Source: Bradyrhizobium sp. 141
GTDB lineage: Bacteria > Pseudomonadota > Alphaproteobacteria > Rhizobiales > Xanthobacteraceae
Reading direction: 5' to 3'
Length of the DNA stretch: 32,420 bases
Assembly: GCF_023074055.1 (NCBI RefSeq)
Contig: NZ_JADPKR010000015.1
Location: forward strand, 1 to 32,420
The notes under the pieces were generated by a model that did not search any database, was not told where the DNA came from, and saw only the letters and a list, made by a program, of their open reading frames with translations. The translations under genes were made by a program, and so were the position numbers. This document shows, piece by piece, positions 1-8,158 of the stretch (positions within the stretch are counted from its first letter, which is position 1; each line of letters starts with the position of its first letter).

Positions 1-143
1 GTGAGCAAATCCCACCAACCTTGAGGCCTACCGCCCGATTGCTATCGTCCCACCGAGCCAAATAGCGCGCCCGCAACTCATAGGGTCACAAGCTCTCAGG
101 GTGACGGATCCACATTTGAGTTTGCATTACAAGCGCTGAGGGC
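1..143. other. Window edge with no recognisable gene
   Basis: No convincing coding frame, RNA gene or repeat is visible in these bases. They lie downstream of the membrane-protein gene that ends at 144 on the minus strand. A short plus-strand open frame from base 1 ends at 22-24 and could be the tail of an upstream gene, but it is too short to support a call. Confidence 0.4.
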
Positions 144-914
144 TCACTGCGACAGCGCCAGTATCCCGCCGGCGAACGCGTGCCACGCCGCGCTCTCGCT
201 GATCGGCCAGTTCAGCACCTTCACCGTCAGCAGCGCGAGCGTGCCGTAGATATAGACCGGGTGCACGCGGCCTTCGCTGCGCCAGTCGCGCACCATGGCG
301 ACGACGAGCAGGAGCGATGCGACGACAGCCGGCGCGATCGTCACGGGCACCGGGGGCGGACCGGGCGGTCCCGGAGGCGCGAGGAAGGTCAGGAACCAAC
401 GCGCGATCGCGGCATCGAGGATCGAGACCGCGGCGAGCAGCATCAGGCGCTTGTGAGTCTCGGGCCTGCGCGTGTTCGTGATCGCGAGCACGAACACGAT
501 CGCGAAGAACGCGATCCCGCTCATCGGCACGATGGAGAAACCGATGCCGGCCTCGCGCTGTCCGAGCGCTGCGGAATGCTGCATCACGTGCACGAAGGCG
601 AGGAAGCCGAAGATCGTCATCGCAGTCGCGAGCGACACGCCGGCGATGCCCAGCGAGCGGTGGTTGACGACGCGGCCGGAGGCTGCGAGCCAGGTCTGGA
701 GCACGAAATAGAGAGACCAGGTGAAGAACAGGAGCCCGTGAAAGTGAATCACGGGGCTTGCCGACAACGTCCGGTTGGCGAGCGGAACCCAATAGGTCGG
801 TGCGAAGCCGAGAAATGCGGTGGCCGCGCAGGCCAGGGACATATGCAGATAAAAATATCGTGCAGGCGCCGCATCTCGCGCGCGTACACGACGGTCGTCG
901 GTCACGGTCGTCAT
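144..914 (-). CDS. Polytopic membrane protein of unknown function (256 aa)
   Basis: The protein has about seven hydrophobic segments, starting near residues 20, 52, 84, 125, 155, 190 and 220, so it is an inner-membrane protein. His and Arg residues cluster at the helix ends (HFHG in the second segment, NHRSLG before the third, ETHKRLM before the fifth), which could suggest heme or metal contact, but I do not recognise the family. A proline/glycine-rich loop (PPGPPGPPPVP) precedes the sixth segment. The start at 914 was chosen because the in-frame extension further upstream runs through an intergenic palindrome and reads as non-coding. The antiporter gene lies upstream on the same strand, separated by the repeat at 955-1084, so cotranscription is uncertain. 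Coding is likely; the function is unknown. Confidence 0.75.
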   Translation of the reverse strand: MTTVTDDRRVRARDAAPARYFYLHMSLACAATAFLGFAPTYWVPLANRTLSASPVIHFHGLLFFTWSLYFVLQTWLAASGRVVNHRSLGIAGVSLATAMTIFGFLAFVHVMQHSAALGQREAGIGFSIVPMSGIAFFAIVFVLAITNTRRPETHKRLMLLAAVSILDAAIARWFLTFLAPPGPPGPPPVPVTIAPAVVASLLLVVAMVRDWRSEGRVHPVYIYGTLALLTVKVLNWPISESAAWHAFAGGILALSQ

Positions 915-954
915 CAGGAATGAGTCTGGGAAGGAGGGGTTTGGTTCAACGCTC

Positions 955-1084
955 TCCCTCTCCCCGTCCTTACGGGGAGAGGGAGGGGTGAGGGGCTCTC
1001 TCCGCGCGTGAGTCTGCCGACTGACCTGTACCCCCTCACCCGCCGCGCTGCGCGCGTCGACCTCTCCCCGCAAGCGGGGCGAGG
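955..1084. repeat. Palindromic intergenic repeat, CTCTCCCCG family
   Basis: Two hairpins are visible. The first has perfect 13-bp arms TCCCTCTCCCCGT (955-967) and ACGGGGAGAGGGA (972-984) around a 4-base loop. The second pairs CCTCTCCCCGC (1061-1071) with 1074-1084 with one mismatch. The linker reads CCCCTCACCCGCCGCG. This unit looks like the common Bradyrhizobium element with CCTCTCCCCGCAAGCGGGG cores. A related copy lies at 5154-5301. It sits between two minus-strand genes and could act as a terminator for the antiporter transcript. Confidence 0.75.
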
Positions 1085-1094
1085 TAAAGAAGCC

Positions 1095-2639
1095 TCATCC
1101 CCCCGCGCTCAATTCTGCGCGATCGAGCTCCTCTTCGATCCGGTGGAAGGCGTCGTCGCCGATCACCTCGGTGGCACGGAGATCGAAGATCGATTTGCGC
1201 GCGGCCTCGATGGCGCGGCGGCGCAGGGGATCGGCCGGCAGTTCGCCATTGGGGATGCCGCCGCTCGGATCGTTTTCGGCCTGCATCAGGATTGCGCGAT
1301 ATTCGAGCCGCAGGATCTCGGCTTCCTCCGACGGATCGCTCTCGATCGCATCGAGGGCGGCGCGATAGGCGACGGCGCGGGCGTGTGCGACCTCGGTGCC
1401 GACGGGATCGTCGTCCTTGAGGCCGAACGCCAGAATCAGCGGCCGCAGCGTCAGGCCCTGGATCACCAGCGACCCCAGCACCACCGCAAAGGCGATGAAG
1501 ACGATGAAGTCGCGCTGGGGAAAATTCTCCGGCAGCGCGAAAGCGGTGGCGAGCGTGACGAGGCCGCGCATGCCGCACCAGGAGATGATGAGGCCGCCCT
1601 TGGCCGAGGCGACCTGCTTCGGATCCTTCGGATGATAGATCCCCTGCGCGACCAGCACCCGCAAGGTCGTGCGGTAGAACGTCACCCAGAGCAGCCGGAC
1701 CAGCACCACGGTGAGCAGGATCCAGGCCGCTGCCACGCAATATTCCCACCGCACGTCCGCGTCCAGCCGCGTCCAGATCGGCCGCATCTGCATGCCGATC
1801 AGCATGAAGGCGAGCACGTTGAGCACGAACACCATCGTCTCCCAGACCGCATAGGACGGCACCCGCAGCCGCGCCGGCATGCGCGCCCCTGCCGTTCGGG
1901 CGAGGGTGATGGCGTAGACCACGATGGTGAGGATGCCGGAGAGGCCGAGATGCTCGGCGGCGATCCAGACCATGAAGGTGGTGGCGAACTGCACGATGAT
2001 CGCGCTCGGCGCCTCGGTCACGCGCTCCATGAACAGCGGAATGATGCGGCCTGCGACGAGACCTGCCACGACGCTGCCGACCAGCGCCAGCGCCATGGTC
2101 GGCGCGACCTGGCTCCATGTCAGGTGCTCGGCGGCGACCGCGCCGACCGCGATGCGATAGATCAGCAGCGCGGTGGCGTCGTTGAGCAGGCTTTCGCCTT
2201 CCAGGACCTTCACCATGCGGTGGGGCAGCTTGACCTGGCTCAGGATCGCGACCGCCGCGGCTGCATCGGGCGGCGCCACGATGGCGCCGAGCGCAACCGC
2301 GGCGGCCCACGGCATATCGGGCATCAACCGGTGCGCGACGAAGGCGACGCCGGCCGTGGTCAGGCCGACCGCCGCGACGACCAGGGTCGAGACGGGAACC
2401 CAATTGTTGCGCAGATCGCGCAGCGAGGTGTCGAAGGCGGCGTCGAGCAGCACCGGTGCGACAAAAAGCGCCAATGCCAGGTCGGGCTCCAGCGCCCAGG
2501 ACGGACTGGATGGCACGAAGGCGATCAGTGCGCCGCCAATGGCGAGAAAGGTCGGGTAGGGGACCTTGATCCGCCGCGCCAGCGCCGATAAGGCAACGGC
2601 GCCGAGCAGAAGCGTGATGATCCATTCGAATGTCGACAC
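1095..2639 (-). CDS. Na+/H+ antiporter, CPA1 family (514 aa)
   Basis: This is an inner-membrane cation/proton exchanger of the CPA1 (NhaP/YjcE-like) type. About twelve hydrophobic segments fill the first 400 residues. Family signatures are visible: GAIVAPPDAAAA near residue 120 (the GAIVSPTDA motif with the transport Asp, D125) and LEGESLLNDATAL near 147 (the ESLxND motif). The last ~110 residues are hydrophilic and acidic, as in the cytosolic tails of this family. The start is GTG at 2639, with GGGG a few bases upstream and the first helix beginning at once. A GTG at 2672 in the same frame would add 11 residues and cannot be excluded. The family is confident; Na+ versus K+ specificity cannot be read from sequence. 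Confidence 0.9.
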   Translation of the reverse strand: MSTFEWIITLLLGAVALSALARRIKVPYPTFLAIGGALIAFVPSSPSWALEPDLALALFVAPVLLDAAFDTSLRDLRNNWVPVSTLVVAAVGLTTAGVAFVAHRLMPDMPWAAAVALGAIVAPPDAAAAVAILSQVKLPHRMVKVLEGESLLNDATALLIYRIAVGAVAAEHLTWSQVAPTMALALVGSVVAGLVAGRIIPLFMERVTEAPSAIIVQFATTFMVWIAAEHLGLSGILTIVVYAITLARTAGARMPARLRVPSYAVWETMVFVLNVLAFMLIGMQMRPIWTRLDADVRWEYCVAAAWILLTVVLVRLLWVTFYRTTLRVLVAQGIYHPKDPKQVASAKGGLIISWCGMRGLVTLATAFALPENFPQRDFIVFIAFAVVLGSLVIQGLTLRPLILAFGLKDDDPVGTEVAHARAVAYRAALDAIESDPSEEAEILRLEYRAILMQAENDPSGGIPNGELPADPLRRRAIEAARKSIFDLRATEVIGDDAFHRIEEELDRAELSAGG

Positions 2640-2720
2640 GATGATCCCCGAAGCCGATGTAAGCGGCGCCACAAGCTAGCACCATCCGGCCGTATGATGG
2701 ATAGTACGGCCCCGAGGCAA

Positions 2721-2742
2721 GACTTAAGGCAAGAGTTAAGTC
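2721..2742. promoter_or_regulatory. Inverted repeat between divergent genes (possible operator)
   Basis: GACTTAA (2721-2727) and TTAAGTC (2736-2742) form a perfect 7-bp inverted repeat with an 8-base spacer. It lies between the divergent antiporter gene and the TPR-LprI gene that starts at 2777. The CAAGACTT string recurs just downstream, near 2754. It resembles a CtrA box, but the spacing is 8 rather than 7. A regulator-binding role is inferred from position and symmetry only. Confidence 0.35.
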
Positions 2743-2776
2743 AGGTCCGAAAGCAAGACTTCCGACTGCAGCGAGC

Positions 2777-3541
2777 ATGCGTTTTCAAAAACTCATTCAA
2801 TCGTCAGGCGCCGTATTGCTTTGCGCGCTCTCGCTCGCCGCCGCTCAGGCTGCGACCGGTGGCGAGCCGGCTGCGGTGATCCAGCTCGATGTCGCGTCAT
2901 GCCTCGCGGCGACCGCGGCCGACGACATGGACAAGGCCGCCACAGCCTGTGCCGCCGTGATCGACAATGATAAGACGGCGAAGGCGGATCTGATCAAGGC
3001 GCTGATCGCGCGCGCGGCGCTTTATGCGCGGCACGACCAGATCGATCGCGCCATCGCCGACGACAGCCGCGCGCTTTTGCTCGACCCCACGCTTGCCGAC
3101 ATCTTCAATGCGCGCGGCGAGCTCTGGCTCAAGAAGGGCGACAAGCCCAAGGCGGTGCAGGATTTCGGCGCGGCGCTGAAGATCGACCCGAACCACGAAA
3201 AGGCCAAGGCCAATCACAAGGCGATGGCGCGCGAGATCGAGCGGATCGGCGCGCAGATGGCCGTCGCCGGCAAGCCCAGCTTCAATTGCAGGCGTGCGGC
3301 CCGGGCTGTGGAGAAGGCGATCTGCGGCAATCGCGAACTCGCCGATCTCGATCGCGAAATCTACGGATCGCATTTGCGCGCTATCCGCGAAGCCCAGAGC
3401 CCGGCGGAGGCGCGCAAGATCCAGCGCGCGCAGGACGATTTCATCGCGCGCAGGAACGCCGGATACGGCCGGCCGGGCTATGATCTGAAGAAGGCGATGC
3501 AGGACAGGCTGCAGGAGATCAGCGGGGTGGACGGGTATTGA
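2777..3541 (+). CDS. Exported TPR protein with C-terminal LprI-like domain (254 aa)
   Basis: An N-terminal Sec-type signal peptide (charged start, hydrophobic core, AAAQAA around residue 25) places the mature protein in the periplasm. Residues ~70-150 form about two TPR units (LIARAALYARHDQIDRAIAD, then FNARGELWLKKGDKPKAVQD). Residues ~168-250 resemble the lysozyme-inhibitor LprI N-terminal domain (DUF1311): FNC (C171), EKAIC (C183), LADLDREI, and the ending GRPGYDLKKAMQDRLQ. The Cys spacing is that of the family disulfide. The next gene encodes a larger paralogue with the same architecture. LprI domains are known as lysozyme inhibitors in mycobacteria; inhibition is not shown by this sequence. 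No strong Shine-Dalgarno precedes the ATG, but the signal peptide supports this start. Confidence 0.85.
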   Translation: MRFQKLIQSSGAVLLCALSLAAAQAATGGEPAAVIQLDVASCLAATAADDMDKAATACAAVIDNDKTAKADLIKALIARAALYARHDQIDRAIADDSRALLLDPTLADIFNARGELWLKKGDKPKAVQDFGAALKIDPNHEKAKANHKAMAREIERIGAQMAVAGKPSFNCRRAARAVEKAICGNRELADLDREIYGSHLRAIREAQSPAEARKIQRAQDDFIARRNAGYGRPGYDLKKAMQDRLQEISGVDGY

Positions 3542-3563
3542 GGGGCTTTGCATCACGCAAGTT

Positions 3564-3647
3564 CGTCATGCCCGGGCTCGTCCCGGGCATCCACGTTCTT
3601 GTGCCGCGGGTTAGACGTGGATGGCCGGGTCAAGCCCGGCCATGACG
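3564..3647. repeat. Palindromic intergenic repeat, CGTCATGxCCGGGC family
   Basis: The outer arms are CGTCATG (3564-3570) and CATGACG (3641-3647). Two internal hairpins, GCCCGGGctcgtCCCGGGC and GGCCGGGtcaaGCCCGGCC, flank ATCCACGT/ACGTGGAT. The whole element can fold as a cruciform. It lies between the two TPR-LprI genes and probably insulates or terminates transcription between them. This type of unit recurs in Bradyrhizobium intergenic DNA. Confidence 0.75.
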
Positions 3648-3726
3648 GAGTGGATAGACGCGATTTGAACCCATCCCTTGCCAGCCGCGACAATGGTGAG
3701 AACCCGACGTCACGGAGCTCTCTGCC

Positions 3727-5112
3727 ATGTGCGGCACGCATCCTCCCGCGCAAACGTCTTCGTTTGCCAAAACTTCGCTGCAAATCTTTCTCTTCAGCGC
3801 GGCAATGAGCTTCGTTCTCTCCGCCCCGGCCTCTGCCGCCACCGATTGCATGATGGGGAGCAAGGCCGCTCCTGCGGAGCTGATTCCGGCCTGCAACACC
3901 GTCATCGACCAGGCCGCCAATAGCGCTTCCGACCGCGCCGCGGCGCTGCTGGTCCGCGCTGACGCCAATGCGCGGAGCTTGGGCGGCCTCACCCAGGCAT
4001 TGAGGGACATCGACCGCGCCATTGCGCTCGACGGCAGGAATGCAAAGGCCTGGCGCCTGCGCGGCGACCTCCTGCGCGAAGCCGGCGGCGACCTCAACCG
4101 CGCCGCGGCTGACCTCAGCAAGGCGATCGAGCTTGATCCTGAGAATGCGGAGGCCTTCGAGCTGCGCGGTGTCGTCTATACCAATCAGCGCCGGCTCGAC
4201 CGCGCGCTCGCCGACTACGACCAGGCGATCAAGCTGAAGCCGGATTATGCGCAGGCCTGGTCCGACCGCGGCGTGGCCTATTATCTCGGTGGTGACAACG
4301 AAAAGGCGATCAAGAATTTCGACGAGGCCTTGCGGCTCGATCCCGACCGGCCCCGCACCTACACCAACCGTGGCGCGGCCTGGAAGAAGCTCGGCCAGCT
4401 CGACAAGGCGGTCGCCGATGACGGCGAGGCGATCAGGCTCGATCCGAAGGTGCCGGAATATTACGACAATCGCGGTCTCGTCTATGCCGCGATGGGCGAA
4501 TACGACAAGGCCATCGCCGATTACGACCAGGCGATCCGGCGGGAGCAGCGCCCGAACTTCCTGACCAACCGCGGCGATTCCTACCAGTTCAAGGGCGAGC
4601 TCGGGGCTGCTCTCAGCGACTATGATGCCGCGCTCAAGCTCGATCCGAACTTTGCGAAGACCTACAACAACCGCGCCGTGCTCTACAAGAAAATGGGTGA
4701 GCGCGCGAAGGCCCTGGCCGATTACGAGGCGGCCTTGCGGCTCGACCCCGCCAACGACAATGCCGCGAGCGGTCGCCGCACCATGATCGCCGAGATCGCG
4801 AAATTCGGCACTGAACCGCTGCGGGCGCTGAATGCGGTCTCCGGCAACGGTCCGTCCTTCGAATGCGCGACGGCCAAGCGCGAGGTCGAGAAGGTGATCT
4901 GCGCCGATCCGCAACTGGGCGTGATCGACCGCCAGATCGCCGAGACTTACGATCGCGTCCTGAAATCGGCGGGCAAGCGCGCGGCTGGCGAGCTGCGCAA
5001 GACCCAGCGCGATTTCCTCAGCCTCCGTAACGCCAGCTTTGGTCGTCCGGGCTACGACCTGAAGAAAATCATGCAGGATCGCTTGCAGAAGCTGAACGCG
5101 ATGGAGAGCTGA
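3727..5112 (+). CDS. Exported multi-TPR protein with C-terminal LprI-like domain (461 aa)
   Basis: The N-terminus carries a hydrophobic export signal ending near ASA-AT (residue ~38). About eight TPR units follow from residue ~70 to 350, many with the form NRGxxYxxxGxxxxAxxDYxxAIxLDP. The C-terminal domain (378-455) has FEC (C380), EKVIC (C392), LGVIDRQIAETY and the ending GRPGYDLKKIMQDRLQ, which matches the LprI/DUF1311 pattern and the C-terminus of the preceding protein. The two genes are thus diverged tandem paralogues that differ mainly in TPR number. TPRs imply a protein partner and the LprI domain suggests an envelope target. The function in rhizobia is unknown to me. The start at 3727 has ACGGAG upstream; a later ATG at residue 27 would remove most of the signal. 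Confidence 0.87.
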   Translation: MCGTHPPAQTSSFAKTSLQIFLFSAAMSFVLSAPASAATDCMMGSKAAPAELIPACNTVIDQAANSASDRAAALLVRADANARSLGGLTQALRDIDRAIALDGRNAKAWRLRGDLLREAGGDLNRAAADLSKAIELDPENAEAFELRGVVYTNQRRLDRALADYDQAIKLKPDYAQAWSDRGVAYYLGGDNEKAIKNFDEALRLDPDRPRTYTNRGAAWKKLGQLDKAVADDGEAIRLDPKVPEYYDNRGLVYAAMGEYDKAIADYDQAIRREQRPNFLTNRGDSYQFKGELGAALSDYDAALKLDPNFAKTYNNRAVLYKKMGERAKALADYEAALRLDPANDNAASGRRTMIAEIAKFGTEPLRALNAVSGNGPSFECATAKREVEKVICADPQLGVIDRQIAETYDRVLKSAGKRAAGELRKTQRDFLSLRNASFGRPGYDLKKIMQDRLQKLNAMES

Positions 5113-5489
5113 GAGCTGCTGAAAAAGCCGAAGTCGAGCGGCTGGCTTGGTCACCTTCTCCCGCTTGCGGGAAAGGTCGACGCGCTCGAAGAGCGCGGCG
5201 GGTGAGGGCTTTCTCCTCTTGGGGACTTCCTGCTAACGCCTCTGGCAATCCCGGCGCGGAGGCACCCCCACCCCAGCCCTCCCCCGCAAGCGGGAGAGGG
5301 AGCGCAGCGCCGATGCCGCGTGTGCTCTATGCCTCTCAACGAGAATAACCCATCCTTTTCAGCTTGAACCGCGGCCCGTTCCCGGGAAAATAGCCCTCAA
5401 CAAGGCCGGCAATTGATCCTGGTCATGGCGGGACGCCTATCCTGCCACAAGGTTCAGGGCAAGGCGAATAAAGGGACGGGAGCGCGGTA
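5113..5489. other. Intergenic region with repeat and prpE upstream DNA
   Basis: No gene is seen here. The first part holds a degenerate repeat (annotated separately). The last ~100 bases are the upstream region of the acyl-CoA synthetase gene. TTGATC at 5413-5418 followed by CTATCC at 5437-5442 is a weak candidate for a housekeeping promoter of the rhizobial CTTGAC/CTATAT type. Confidence 0.4.
5154..5301. repeat. Palindromic intergenic repeat, CTCTCCCGC family
   Basis: TTCTCCCGCTTGCGGGAAAGG (from about 5155) and CCCCCGCAAGCGGGAGAGGG (5282-5300) are two short hairpins in opposite orientation. The GGCGGGTGAGGG and CACCCCCACCCC tracts between them match the layout of the repeat at 955-1084. It lies downstream of the TPR-LprI gene and could end its transcript. 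Confidence 0.65.
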
Positions 5490-7400
5490 ATGAAGGTCGA
5501 CGGTAAAAGTCGTTATCATGAGATCCATGCGCGCTCTCTCGCCGACCCCGACGGCTTCTGGGCCGAGGCGGCGAAAGAGATCGACTGGATCGAGCCGCCC
5601 AAGAAAATCTTCGACCCCTCGCAGGGAACCTACGGCCGCTGGTTCACCGGCGGTGTCGTCAATACCTGCTACAACGCGCTCGACCGCCATGTCGAACGCG
5701 GCCGCGGCGTCCAGGTCGCGCTGATCCATGATTCGCCGCTGACGGGCAGCGTCACCAGACTGACCTATGCGGAACTGCTAACCGAGGTGCAGGCGCTCGC
5801 CGCCATCATGCAGGATTTTGGCGTCGCCAAGGGCGATCGTGTCATCCTCTATATGCCGATGGTGCCGGAGGCCGTGGTCGCAATGCTCGCCTGCGCGCGG
5901 ATCGGCGCGGTGCATTCCGTGGTGTTCGGCGGCTTTGCAGCGAAGGAGCTCGCCACCCGCATCGACGACGCGCAGCCGAAACTCATTCTCTCCGCAAGCT
6001 GCGGCATCGAGCCTGGCCGTATCGTGCAGTACAAGCCGCTGCTCGACGAGGCGATCAAGCTTGCCGGCAGCAAGCCGAAGGCCTGCATCGTGCTGCAACG
6101 TCCGCAGCTCACTTGCGACCTGACCCCGGGCCGGGACTACGATTGGGCGAGCCTGCGCCGCAAGGCGCTGAATGACGGCAAGAAGGCGCCCTGCGTGCCA
6201 GTTGCCGCGACCGATCCGCTCTACATCCTCTACACTTCGGGCACCACGGGCATCCCGAAGGGCGTCGTGCGCGACAATGGCGGCCATCTCGTCGCGGTGA
6301 AATGGTCGATGTTCAACCTCTATGGCGTCAAGCCGGGCGAGGTGTGGTGGTGTGGCTCCGACATCGGCTGGGTGGTCGGCCACAGCTACATCGTCTACGG
6401 CCCGCTGCTGCACGGCGCGACGACGATCATGTATGAGGGCAAGCCGGTCGGCACGCCCGACGCCGGCGCGTTCTGGCGCGTCATCTCGGAGCACAAGGCG
6501 GTCGCGTTCTTCACCGCACCGACCGCATTCCGCGCGATCCGGAAAGATGATCCGGAAGGAAAGTTCATCCGGCAATACGATTTGTCGAAATTCCGCACCC
6601 TGTTCCTCGCGGGCGAGCGCGCCGATCCACCGACGGTCGAATGGGCGGAGCAGCAACTGAAGGTGCCGGTGATCGACCATTGGTGGCAGACGGAGACCGG
6701 CTGGTGCATCGCCGGCAACCCGGTCGGGCTCGGCATGCTACTGGTGAAGCATGGCTCGCCGACGGTGCCGATGCCGGGTTACCAGGTCGATGTGGTCGAC
6801 GAGGCAGCAAAGCCGGTGGGACCCAACACCATGGGCTCGATCGTCATCAAGCTGCCGATGCCGCCGGGCTGCCTGCCGACGCTGTGGAATCAGGACGCGC
6901 GCTTCAGGGAGGCTTATCTCACCGAATTCCCCGGCTATTACAAAACCTCCGACGCCGGCTACAAGGACGAGGACGGCTATGTCTTCGTCATGGGCCGCAC
7001 CGACGACATCATCAACGTTGCCGGCCATCGGCTCTCCACCGGCGGCATGGAGGAGATCCTGGCTTCGCATCCCGATGTCGCCGAATGCGCGGTGCTCGGC
7101 GTCAAGGACGCGATCAAGGGCGAGGTGCCCTGCGGCTTCCTGGTGCTCAAGGCTGGCGTGAAGCGTGCGCCAGCCGAGATCGAGAAGGAGATCGTCGCGC
7201 TGGTGCGCGACAAGCTCGGCCCGGTCGCCGCCTTCAAGCTCGCGATCACCGTCGGCCGCTTGCCCAAGACGCGCTCCGGCAAGATTCTGCGCGGCACCAT
7301 CAAGAAGATCGCCGACGGCGAGCCCTGGACCATGCCGGCGACGATCGAAGATCCCAAGACGCTCGACGAGATCGGGGAGGCGCTGAAGGGGAGGGTGTGA
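5490..7400 (+). CDS. prpE: Propionate-CoA ligase (636 aa)
   Basis: This AMP-forming acyl-CoA synthetase of the ANL superfamily is closest in layout to propionyl-CoA synthetase, which activates propionate to propionyl-CoA in the cytoplasm. Motifs visible are the phosphate-binding loop TSGTTGIPKG (249-258), preceded by DPLYILY and followed by VVRDNGGH as in PrpE; WWCGSDIGWVVGHSYIVYGPL; DHWWQTETGW; and the C-terminal KTRSGKILRG with the catalytic, acetylatable Lys (K598). Length and the N-terminal ACS-type domain fit the family. GGACGGGAG lies upstream of the ATG. No prpB, prpC or prpD is nearby, so it is a stand-alone activating enzyme here. Acetyl-CoA synthetase is the alternative; the RDNGGH segment favours PrpE. 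Confidence 0.88.
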   Translation: MKVDGKSRYHEIHARSLADPDGFWAEAAKEIDWIEPPKKIFDPSQGTYGRWFTGGVVNTCYNALDRHVERGRGVQVALIHDSPLTGSVTRLTYAELLTEVQALAAIMQDFGVAKGDRVILYMPMVPEAVVAMLACARIGAVHSVVFGGFAAKELATRIDDAQPKLILSASCGIEPGRIVQYKPLLDEAIKLAGSKPKACIVLQRPQLTCDLTPGRDYDWASLRRKALNDGKKAPCVPVAATDPLYILYTSGTTGIPKGVVRDNGGHLVAVKWSMFNLYGVKPGEVWWCGSDIGWVVGHSYIVYGPLLHGATTIMYEGKPVGTPDAGAFWRVISEHKAVAFFTAPTAFRAIRKDDPEGKFIRQYDLSKFRTLFLAGERADPPTVEWAEQQLKVPVIDHWWQTETGWCIAGNPVGLGMLLVKHGSPTVPMPGYQVDVVDEAAKPVGPNTMGSIVIKLPMPPGCLPTLWNQDARFREAYLTEFPGYYKTSDAGYKDEDGYVFVMGRTDDIINVAGHRLSTGGMEEILASHPDVAECAVLGVKDAIKGEVPCGFLVLKAGVKRAPAEIEKEIVALVRDKLGPVAAFKLAITVGRLPKTRSGKILRGTIKKIADGEPWTMPATIEDPKTLDEIGEALKGRV

Positions 7401-7442
7401 GGCGACCAGATGGGGCTTGAATAGGCCGCATTTTTCCGCTCA

Positions 7443-7560
7443 ACCCTCATCCTGAGGCGCGCGCCCGGCGCGCGTCTCGAAGGATGAAAGGCCCCGCTGC
7501 TGCATCCGGGCCTGCATGATTCGAGACGCCCGCTGTGCGGGCTCCTCACCATGAGGACGA
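7443..7560. repeat. Palindromic intergenic repeat, CCTCATCCTGAGG family
   Basis: The left part reads CCCTCATCCTGAGG, then a GCGCGC hairpin, then TCTCGAAGGATG. The right part reads ATTCGAGACGCCCGC, then GCGGGCTCCTCACCATGAGGA. The outer ends are roughly complementary. This is a family typical of Bradyrhizobium intergenic DNA; a second copy lies at 32203-32350. It ends ten bases before the lipoprotein start at 7571. Confidence 0.75.
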
Positions 7561-7570
7561 AAGAGCTGCT

Positions 7571-7831
7571 ATGACTTCGAAGCCGTTTCTTGCGATTGTG
7601 TTTGCGGGCCTCATGCTCTCCGCCTGCTCCGCGCGCTACCAGACGCCGGTGGCGGTGGGCGGTGACGATGACGACGCGGTCTGCCAGAGCCGCGGCTATG
7701 CGCAGGGCTCGCCGGAATACGTGGTCTGCCGCAAGGACCGTGACGTCCAGCGCAACGCCGCCACCGCCCGTGCCGATCGCCGCCAGCGCGATCTCGGCGA
7801 ATACATGCTGAACCATCCCGAGCGGCCGTAG
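7571..7831 (+). CDS. Small putative lipoprotein (86 aa)
   Basis: The first 20 residues form a lipoprotein signal: MTSKPF, a hydrophobic core, then LSAC as lipobox, so Cys18 would be lipidated. The mature part is short and charged, with DDDDAVC, GSPEYVVCRKDRDVQRN and a basic C-terminal half. Two further Cys could form a disulfide. I do not recognise a named family, though small lipoproteins with a CxxxGYxxGSxxYxxC pattern are frequent in rhizobia. The ATG at 7571 is preferred because an in-frame upstream GTG/ATG would lie inside the repeat. GAAAGAG just upstream serves as ribosome binding site, at the very edge of the repeat. Confidence 0.78.
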   Translation: MTSKPFLAIVFAGLMLSACSARYQTPVAVGGDDDDAVCQSRGYAQGSPEYVVCRKDRDVQRNAATARADRRQRDLGEYMLNHPERP

Positions 7832-7856
7832 GTCGTCCCGGTCAACGGAGGCCGTC

Positions 7857-8063
7857 ATGAACGAGGACCAGTTCAACACGTCTTTGCGTAAATTCCTCAA
7901 GCAGGTCGGGGTCACCTCACAGCGCGAGATCGAGAAGACCGTGCGCGATGCGATCGCAGCCGGCCGGATCAAGGGACACGAGAAACTCAACGCGAAGATG
8001 GTGCTGACCATCGATGGCGTCGGGCTCGTCCACGAGGTCGACGACGTGATCGAGCTCGGCTGA
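7857..8063 (+). CDS. DUF6494 family small protein (68 aa)
   Basis: This is a short acidic cytoplasmic protein. The opening MNEDQFNTSLRKFLKQVGVTS, the EIEKTVRDAI helix and the VLTIDG...VDDVIEL end match the pattern I know as DUF6494, which is conserved in proteobacteria and has no assigned function. GGAGG at 7847-7851 is a strong ribosome binding site at good spacing. It follows the lipoprotein gene by 25 bases and may be cotranscribed with it. A strong hairpin follows at 8159. Confidence 0.8.
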   Translation: MNEDQFNTSLRKFLKQVGVTSQREIEKTVRDAIAAGRIKGHEKLNAKMVLTIDGVGLVHEVDDVIELG

Positions 8064-8158
8064 GCTGCGCCCTGCCGGTGTAATACGCGTCACTTCTGAC
8101 TTCATCTTGGGGCCTCGACTGTTCGGCCCGTGTCGTTCCGTGTCGTGCCCCAAAGCAA

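Noticed and set aside
1008..2591. Long open frame on the plus strand opposite the antiporter gene
   Set aside because: The antiporter frame has clear transporter motifs. The opposite frame is His/Arg/Asp-rich without domains, as expected from high-GC shadowing.
2724..2739. TTAA-N8-TTAA as a CtrA site
   Set aside because: The spacer is eight rather than seven bases and the final C is missing, so it is reported only as an inverted repeat.
3553..5154. 533-codon frame antisense to the multi-TPR gene
   Set aside because: The plus frame carries regular TPRs and an LprI-like domain; the antisense frame mirrors that repeat pattern and has no recognisable motif.
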